Shown here in pieces: positions 62,791 through 64,000 of a DNA stretch of 64,000 nucleotides (the stretch's first letter is position 1; each line of letters starts with the position of its first letter). The position numbers and the translations under genes are program-made. The DNA comes from Arthrobacter sp. cf158 (GTDB lineage Bacteria > Actinomycetota > Actinomycetes > Actinomycetales > Micrococcaceae). The notes beneath the pieces are model-generated. The model saw only the letters and a program-made list of their open reading frames with translations. It did not search any database and had not been told where the DNA came from. The DNA lies in the NCBI RefSeq assembly GCF_900106835.1, contig NZ_FNNR01000002.1, forward strand, positions 124,001 to 188,000, written 5' to 3'.

Positions 62791-63437
62791 CGGGCAATCG
62801 CCACCTTTCGTTCAACAAAGTGAGCCAGGAGCCCCAGCGGAACCGTAATCAGGAGGTAGAAGAACGCTACCCCTAGAAGGATCCAGAGGACTTGGTCGCC
62901 GTAGTCGTTGGAGAGCTGGCGGCCGTAACCGAACAGCTCCAGGACGAAGAACGCGCCTGCCACGGAGGAGTTCTTGACCAGTGCGATCAGGATGTTGATC
63001 AAGGGAGGAATGACTGTGCGGACTGCCTGGGGGAGGACGATGAACCCCAGAACCTGGGTAAAGGTCATGCCGACGCTGCGGGCGGCTTCTGCTTGACCGA
63101 CGGGCACGCTGTTGACGCCTGAACGGACGGCTTCGGCAATGAAGGCGGCCGTGTAGCTGCTCAGCGCAATAATGGCGGCCACTTCGAATTGCTCGAATTT
63201 GACGCCAAGTCGGGGCAGGACAATGGCTGCGAAAAAGAAAATGATGGTCAGTGGGGTATTTCGTGCGACTTCAACATAAAACATGCTGAAACCACGGAGT
63301 GCAGCCACGGGGGAAACCCTCATGGCCGCCAGGAGTGTGCCGACGATGAGGGCAATGATTCCTGAAATTACGGAGAGATATAGGGTGCGGAGAAATCCGT
63401 CCCAGTATTCGGGGAGGCTTGCTATGACGGCGTCCAT
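62787..63437 (-). CDS. gluC: Glutamate-type amino acid ABC transporter permease (GluC-like)
   Basis: A 216-aa permease. YVEVARNTPLTIIFFFAAIV, AEAVRSGVNSVPVGQAEAAR and FIVLPQAVRTVIPPLINILI with KNSSVAGAFFV are the family segments. It is the first permease after the binding-protein gene and overlaps gluD by 4 nt, so the two subunits are made together. Confidence 0.91.
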   Translation of the reverse strand: MDAVIASLPEYWDGFLRTLYLSVISGIIALIVGTLLAAMRVSPVAALRGFSMFYVEVARNTPLTIIFFFAAIVLPRLGVKFEQFEVAAIIALSSYTAAFIAEAVRSGVNSVPVGQAEAARSVGMTFTQVLGFIVLPQAVRTVIPPLINILIALVKNSSVAGAFFVLELFGYGRQLSNDYGDQVLWILLGVAFFYLLITVPLGLLAHFVERKVAIAR

Positions 63438-63487
63438 GGCTTCCTTCGGCTGCAGCTAATCAGGGAACAGGGTCCTGGAGTCATCAA

Positions 63488-63515
63488 CTGCCGCCGCCCG
63501 ACGGGGCGGCGGCAG
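63488..63515 (-). other. Intercistronic GC hairpin between gluB and gluC
   Basis: CTGCCGCCGCCC, loop GACG, GGGCGGCGGCAG: a perfect 12-bp stem 15 nt after the binding-protein stop on the minus strand, without a T-run. It resembles the hairpin after oppA and probably raises binding-protein output over permease. Confidence 0.65.
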
Positions 63516-63529
63516 CTAACTGATCCCGA

Positions 63530-64000
63530 CTAGTAGCGGTTGACTGCGGGAAGTTCAGGAGTGGTCTTGATGACCTTGCCTGCAGTGGCTTCCCAAGCCT
63601 TCTTGTACTCGCCGTCCTTCTGGAATGCTTCGAGCTGGTCGTTGATCCAGTTGCGGAAGACGGTGTCGTCCTTCTTCAGGCCGATGCCGTAGGGCTCCTT
63701 GGTGAAGGTTTCGTCCGAGGCAAGCTTGAAAGCGTCCGGTTCTTTGTCCACGTAGCCGGCGAGGATCACGTTGTCAGTGGTGACAGCCACAACCTGCTTG
63801 TTGCGCAACGGCTCCAGGCAAGCGGTGTAGGTGGCGGCCGGAACAACCTCTGCGCCGTACTTCTCGGCGATGGTCTTTGCCGGGGTGGAACCCGTCACGG
63901 AGCAGACCTTCTTGCCCTTGACGTCCTCAGGCTTGGTGATGGAGGTATCGTCCTTGTTCACCAGCAGCGCCTGGCCGGCTTCGTAGTACGGGCCAGCAAA
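63530..64000 (-). CDS. gluB: Glutamate-type ABC transporter binding protein, C-terminal part, truncated by window edge
   Basis: The last 156 codons of a family 3 solute-binding protein; the frame is open to base 64000, so the GTG at 63961 is internal. FAGPYYEAGQALLVNKDDTS, VKGKKVCSVTGSTPAKTIAE and YTACLEPLRNKQVVAVTTDN are typical of GluB-type glutamate/aspartate binders. The signal peptide and lipobox lie beyond the edge, as does the expected ATPase gene gluA. Confidence 0.9.
   Translation of the reverse strand, partial: FAGPYYEAGQALLVNKDDTSITKPEDVKGKKVCSVTGSTPAKTIAEKYGAEVVPAATYTACLEPLRNKQVVAVTTDNVILAGYVDKEPDAFKLASDETFTKEPYGIGLKKDDTVFRNWINDQLEAFQKDGEYKKAWEATAGKVIKTTPELPAVNRY

Overview
The window is chromosomal DNA of a high-GC actinobacterium. 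Gene content, gene order and start-codon use (many GTG and some TTG starts) best fit the Arthrobacter/Paenarthrobacter group of the Micrococcaceae; this is inferred from recognised proteins, not from a search. It is mostly dense core genome: about 62 protein genes, one tRNA-Ala(CGC), no rRNA, no insertion sequence, no CRISPR array and no clear prophage.

Layout. 1-337 is the 3' end of guaA, closed by a terminator. 503-10078 holds a very large DUF4011/SF1-helicase/nuclease-like protein with damaged ATPase motifs, then a conserved actinobacterial block: SAF protein, FmdB/Ruc-type zinc ribbon, 5-formyl-THF cyclo-ligase, galU, a RimJ-type acetyltransferase and a GlpR-like membrane protein. The gephyrin-like glp (moeA-type) gene usually found between galU and rimJ is absent. 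10115-16880 carries the tRNA, a PadR regulator with an ABC1 kinase, a universal stress protein with two fluoride channels, ferritin, ZapE and CorA. 16891-24812 is a regulator and transporter zone (two Lrp/AsnC, two MFS, LysR, TMEM175 channel, nitronate monooxygenase, sugar kinase). 24820-29555 has pirin, a GH35 beta-galactosidase, NUDIX, a probable 30-codon leader ORF and rsgA.

29710-33237 is a four-gene osmoprotectant (OpuC-type) ABC operon. 33358-41817 is housekeeping: AlaA-type aminotransferase, PPK2, xseB-xseA, ispH, rmuC, ychF. 42134-47524 is an oligopeptide ABC operon (binding protein, two permeases, fused double ATPase). 47697-60166 has an SGNH lipoprotein, typA, fdxA-dapC, gltA, galE, a TetR regulator, a lysozyme-like membrane protein and the divergent dapD/dapE pair; dapC, dapD and dapE are three steps of the succinylase route to diaminopimelate and lysine. 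60173-64000 has a WYL regulator divergent from an alpha/beta hydrolase, and the gluD-gluC-gluB part of a glutamate-type ABC operon that runs off the right edge.

Two patterns cut across the window. About nineteen genes have a TANNNT -10 hexamer with 6-7 nt (8 in one case) before the start codon and usually no Shine-Dalgarno sequence, the signature of leaderless mRNAs. Several regulators have orderly repeats in front of them: PadR (three TATCGTT copies exactly 10 bp apart), LysR (two AATGCATGA copies 30 bp apart) and TetR (a 14-bp inverted repeat inside its own promoter).
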